Source: Prorocentrum cordatum (Eukaryota; Sar; Dinophyceae; Prorocentrales; Prorocentraceae). Taken from it: DNA of 22,500 nt. Positions 19,148-22,500 of the stretch are shown here, one piece after another. The stretch is taken from assembly GCA_963575745.1 (NCBI GenBank), contig CAUYUJ010019612.1:20001-42500 (forward strand), read 5' to 3'. A model generated the notes under the pieces. That model had not been told where the DNA came from, did not search any database, and saw only the letters and a list, made by a program, of their open reading frames with translations. The position numbers and the translations under genes were made by a program. Within the stretch, counting starts at the first letter, position 1, and the number at the start of each line of letters is the position of its first letter.

Positions 19148-19214
19148 CCCGTCTCTTGCCGACGGCAAGAGACGGGATCTCCTATCCACGCCACGGTGGC
19201 GTGGATCTCCTATC
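19148..19214. repeat. Two adjacent palindromes with 1-nt centres in the head of copy 5
   Basis: CCCGTCTCTTGCCG (19148-19161) pairs perfectly with 19163-19176 around a single A. ATCCACGCCAC (19184-19194) pairs perfectly with 19196-19206 around a single G. The 12-bp word GGATCTCCTATC is repeated directly at 19175 and 19203. Other family A heads lack these, so about 30-40 bp were added here. Confidence 0.93.
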
Positions 19215-19672
19215 TCTTCGCGCAGCTGGATGTCGAGCAGGGCAACCATCCCAAGAGGGTACGCGATGGATGGAAACGCATGGCGTAGAAGAGCACGGCA
19301 GAGCATTGCATGTCATTGCATGGCGTGGCATTGCGTAGTGAAGCACTGCATCACAAAAGCGTATCAACGCAAAGCATGACATCGCACAGCGATGCACAAC
19401 ACAGCATCGCATTGCATGCCGTGACATGGCACCGGATGACTTGGAGGGTAAGTGGCGTGTCTACGAGATGACAGGGCCTGTCTGGAATGCCGTCTCCGTG
19501 TCCTCCGCAACCGTGCCTGCCCGATGTCGGCGCTTTCAAATGCCCAGTGCCGTCAAGAGGCGCGGGAACGAGGCCAGCGCTGCAGCGGGAGGAGGGTTTT
19601 TCCCCGATCAGAGCTTGCCTCTGTAGGGGTCCTAGCGGATTCATATGTGTAGGTGACCTACGTCGCCGATTT

Positions 19673-20171
19673 CGGTGGCCAGGTGCCCAGGTGCCCGGGT
19701 GCCCAGGTGCCTGGGTGCTCGGGTGCCCGGTAGCCCTATATCCCGATAGCCCTATATCCTCATCGCCCTACAGCCCTCTAGCCCTATAGCCCTCTAGCCC
19801 TCTAGCCCTATAGCCCTAATAGCCCTATAGCCCAATATCCCTATAGCCCTACAGCCCTACAGCCCTATAGCCCTACAGCCCAATAGCCCAATAGCCCTAT
19901 AGCCCAATATCCCTATAGCCCTACAGCCCTATAGCCCAATAGCCCAATAGCCCTATAGCCCTATAGCCCTATAGCCCTGTAGCCCTATAGCCCAATAGCC
20001 CTATAGCCCTATAGCCCTATAGCCTTATAGCCTTATAGCCCTATAGTCCTATAGCACTATAACCATATATCCCGATAGGCCTATATCCTTATAGCCATAT
20101 AGCCCTATAGCCCTATATCCCCATTGCCTAATAACCCTATAGCCCTAAAACCCTATAGCCTATAGCCCTAA
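19673..20171 (+). repeat. Octamer array, RGGTGCCC grading to TATAGCCC
   Basis: About 60 units of 8 bp. The first six or so are AGGTGCCC/GGGTGCCC (19681-19728), followed by a GGTAGCCC unit and then TATAGCCC and its variants (TATATCCC, TACAGCCC, TCTAGCCC, AATAGCCC). The GCCC half stays in the same register across the change, with only rare 1-nt slips (for example near 19815). Near the end CCCTAAAA appears twice. Confidence 0.93.
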
Positions 20172-20420
20172 AACAAATCTGATTGGGTTTTCTCCGGTAT
20201 CATTACTGACCGAAGCGCGGAAACGAGGGCGGCGCTGCAGCGGGAGCTCCATTTTTGAAGAACAAAAGCGACCGGATTGAAAAAGCAGATAGGACAATCA
20301 CCACATAATGAAGGCCTGTGCATAAAAAAGCAACACGCGGAGAGGACGGGACATTCTCCAGACAGAGTCAGGGGAGAGGAGAGTAGTACCGTACCGATAC
20401 TGTATACTTGTAGACAGGGG

Positions 20421-20820
20421 AGGGGAGGGGAAGGGTGACGGGGTGACGAGGGGACGAGGGGATAGGGGGTGGGGGAGGCGAGATGGGGGAAGGGCAGGGG
20501 GGGGGGAGAGGACCCCTTCTCTCGGGGAGGGTCAGGGCCGAGCGGGCTGGGTCGAGCGCCCCCCTCCCCAACCCCTCTGCTCGGCGGAGGATCCTCGGGG
20601 CTGCTGGGCGCCTCCGTGCCTCTCCACGGCCGCTCCACGGCGACGCACCTCGCCACGTGAGTGCCCCCCCCCCCTCCCCTCCTCCCTCCCTCTCGCGGCC
20701 GCTTCCACCTGTCTTCCCCTCCTCCTGCCGCCGATTCATGTGCGCCTTCCGCTGCCCTGACCGCCTGAGCGCGCGTGCGGACTGCCTCCGCCGCGCTGCG
20801 ACGTAAAAAGCCTCCGTGGA
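20421..20820. other. Purine then GC-rich stretch with a splice-donor-like site
   Basis: G-rich purines (20418-20540), then GC-rich sequence. CACGTGAGTGCC has a donor-like GTGAGT at 20657, preceded by a short frame with GC-ending codons (SVPLHGRSTATHLA) and followed by a long pyrimidine run. It could be an exon end, but with no domain or acceptor it stays a note. Confidence 0.3.
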
Positions 20821-21188
20821 GGCTCTTGCGCCGCCCTGGGAATCCAGAGGCCCCCGAAGCCCTCCGAGGACCCCTGGGGGCCTCCGAAAGCTTTTTGAGG
20901 CTTCGGGGCCAATGCCTCGGGGGGGGGGTCGACCCGGCCCTCGGGCCACGGCACAGGTCCTCTGAGGCAGGACGCGGGCGTCGGCACCGGCGCCCCAAGG
21001 TCCGTCGAGTTCTGGCCGCTCGGAGAGGTCGCCCGCTCGAGCCCCTTCTCAACCTGTTTCATTCTTTCGACAACTCCAGGGCACCAGTCGTTCGCGGAGC
21101 ACGGCGGTCACCAGTTGTGATCTCATGTGGAAGTGACCATTTGTCCACTGGTCCGATCCTCCAGTCAGCCAGATTTCTCATCATTCTC
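20821..21188. other. GC-rich to balanced sequence, no gene recognised
   Basis: Contains short dyads such as CCTCCGTGGAGG near 20810-20821, and GGCCTCCGAAAGC next to GAGGCTTCGGGGCC near 20879-20910. No domain seen in any frame. Confidence 0.4.
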
Positions 21189-21226
21189 TTCCTCCTCCTC
21201 CTCCTCCTCCTTTTCCTCCTCTCTAG
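21189..21226 (+). repeat. Short (CTC)n array
   Basis: CTC units with one TTTT interruption. Confidence 0.93.
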
Positions 21227-22149
21227 CCTGCGTTCTGGCCCGCCACATCTTCGCTGCTGTCGTGAGGCCAGCTAAACGCCAAACAAGGCCAGCGTAGGAT
21301 GTGTCCTTTCAACGATCCATGCCTCGCGGTCGCATGCGTTCTTTCAAGCTTCTCGAATCTATACTTGGCTCCAACAAAAGTTTCCTTGAAAACTCGCAAG
21401 AGGAATAACATGTATGTAAACCCGTCGGCAAGATGAAAAATCGCGCGCGCGTGCTCAGCGTTCGCACGCACGCGATCCCAAGACGTCCCATGGCCACAAC
21501 ATGCTTCCAGGAATGCCTCAGGCCACGGACGATAACGTCCAGAGGACCCAGGAGGATTCCACCCCAACGCGATCCCGCCATGGATTCTGGACCGTCTCAG
21601 GCCGACTCGCAGATGACGGAACACATGAGCAACGCGTGACGCCGAGATGGCCCGATGGGAACAAGATGGATCCAAGCGCACCCAGGGTGGCCTCATAATG
21701 ACCACGCGATGGTTGCGTGATCCAAACATGACCGGGATATGATCTCAAGATGACCTCAAGACGACCCCAACACGGCAATACTACTGCAACTTATGGGCCC
21801 CATCTTACTTCGTGCCGATCCCAGCATGGTGGGATCCGTGAACGACCCGGGATTTTGGTCTACCCCATTTTTTGTGGGTGGGATTTTGATCGTCCTGAAC
21901 TAAACTTATAGTATTAAAGCGGAATAAGCCAGGCGGGATCCCGCCAGGCCCACGGAGGAAAACAACATTGCTAGGCTTCTACGGGGGGTAGGGGGTTCGG
22001 AAGGGGCGTCGTTTAATTCCGCTGACATTGGCAAGCCTTCCAGCGGCCTTCCCCCGTCTTCCGCCTCGTTTTACTTCCGTCGACTTCCGCCGGCCAGCGT
22101 CGTGATGAAAATTCAAGGAACTTTCATTGGGCCGATGTAGTCTGCAGTT
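21227..22149. other. Mostly unique, AT-richer sequence; one unverified minus-strand frame
   Basis: A minus-strand frame at 21223-21729 (168 residues, ATG to TAG) is the longest non-repetitive frame in the window and contains FTYMLFLLRVFKETFVGAKY, but its codons show no third-position bias and no domain is recognised, so I do not call a gene. Degenerate GATGACC-type words recur at 21690-21765. An interrupted palindrome, GCC-A-GGCGGGATCCCGCC-A-GGC, spans 21928-21949. GGGATTTTGRTC occurs twice (near 21850 and 21880). Confidence 0.4.
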
Positions 22150-22325
22150 TCAGGAGGAGGAGGAAAAGGATGGTGACAAGAGGTAGAGGGGAGGGATCGA
22201 TATAACAAGCTGGTCGATGAGGAGGTGGAGGATGAGGTGGAGGAGGAGGCGGGGGAGGGAGGAAGGAGGTGGAAGCAAGGAGGAGGAGGAGGAGGAGGAG
22301 GAGGAGGAGGAGGAGGAGGCAGGAT
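22150..22325 (+). repeat. (GGA)n-rich tract with a pure core at 22279-22318
   Basis: Degenerate GGA/GGTGGA sequence followed by about 13 clean AGG units. Confidence 0.93.
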
Positions 22326-22500
22326 GGAGGAAAGAGGGAGAGGGGAGGGAAGTAGGGAGGCAGGTAGAGACGGAGGTAAGGAGGGCGGGGGGAGGGGGGA
22401 GGATAACGACGAGGAAGAGGATGGAGTTCTGTGGTCTGTGCTCCAGTCGTGGGTGCCCGCCAGGTCTGAGCAATATCGGCTTCGGCGAGTTTATCGCGGC
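22326..22500. other. Purine-rich then unique sequence to the window end
   Basis: From 22424 the sequence TTCTGTGGTCTGTGCTCCAG resembles a 3' splice site, and the following frame (SWVPARSEQYRLRRVYRG) is open to the window edge. It could be the start of an exon continuing beyond the window; support is slight. Confidence 0.3.

Larger units (their letters stand above)
19107..20420 (+). repeat. Family A, copy 5, diverged and split by an octamer array
   Basis: The head begins CAAGCTAGGTGCGCTAGCG (19107). The GCATG/GCATT zone runs from about 19265 to 19432. A block at about 19440-19560 has no counterpart in copy 1. A 53-bp-type unit (CGAGGCCAGCGCTGCAGCGGG) lies near 19568-19590. After the octamer array the element resumes at about 20205 with GAAGCGCGGAAACGAGG and GCGCTGCAGCGGGAG, then a tail resembling that of copy 4 (GCATAAAAAAGCA, GACAGAGTCAGGGG), ending near 20420. 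Treating the two halves as one copy is inference from their order and matching content. Confidence 0.75.

Noticed and set aside
19673-20171. Telomere or internal telomeric sequence
   Set aside because: The period is 8 with TATAGCCC as the main unit. CCCTAAAA appears only twice near the end, and the array sits inside a dispersed repeat.
21223-21729. 168-residue minus-strand frame in unique sequence
   Set aside because: It runs from ATG to stop but has no third-position bias like the better exons, no recognised domain, and overlaps degenerate GATGACC-type words. It is kept only as a note.

Overview
This is eukaryotic nuclear DNA, GC-rich overall and very crowded with simple repeats. Almost every long open frame is a repeat read as a homopolymer or dipeptide. 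I see no operon, no bacterial gene layout, and no rRNA, tRNA or CRISPR array. The organism cannot be fixed from the sequence. The few coding-looking pieces use G or C at nearly every third codon position. One of them matches the TVP38/VTT (SNARE-associated Golgi protein) family in the form seen in algae, plants, other protists and bacteria. My best guess is a repeat-rich GC-rich protist or alga (a dinoflagellate-like genome would fit), held with low confidence.

Layout. 1-1.9 kb: GC-rich sequence with a 25-bp-arm inverted repeat (438-627), a CTC array, short tandem repeats and an AT-richer island (1262-1396). 1.9-4.3 kb: three same-orientation copies of a dispersed element of about 545 bp (called family A here), separated by purine tracts; the middle copy holds a large G/T array. 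4.3-5.8 kb: a coding-looking first exon (5093-5309) running straight into GGA/GAT arrays, then the first copy of a second short dispersed repeat (family B). 5.8-7.7 kb: a minisatellite, a near-perfect 144-bp palindrome, two older imperfect palindromes and a GGGGGCTTCTT minisatellite. 7.7-9.1 kb: GGA and GAT arrays, one possible micro-exon and unique sequence with hairpins. 9.5-11.0 kb: a large degenerate GAT/GCT field. 11.5-12.5 kb: family A copy 4, interrupted by a CA/CG array. 12.5-14.1 kb: GGA, GT and CTC arrays. 14.16-14.25 kb: a second coding-looking piece. 14.5-16.2 kb: a second GAT field, part of which keeps one Asp-rich frame. 16.2-17.8 kb: mostly unique sequence. 18.0-18.7 kb: CATCCT and CAT arrays, the latter with 123 perfect units. 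18.70-18.78 kb: the VTT-domain exon. 18.9-20.4 kb: family B copy 2 followed by family A copy 5, which is split by an octamer array. 20.4-22.5 kb: GC-rich and unique sequence, with a final GGA array.

How the parts relate. The three coding-looking pieces all lie on the + strand, and each borders a trinucleotide or purine array. They could be exons of one or more genes whose introns are filled with microsatellites, but nothing here proves they belong together. The clearest non-textbook signal is the relation between family A and the arrays: copies 2, 4 and 5 carry three different array types (GT, CA/CG, an octamer), while copies 1 and 3 carry none. All identities were judged by eye.
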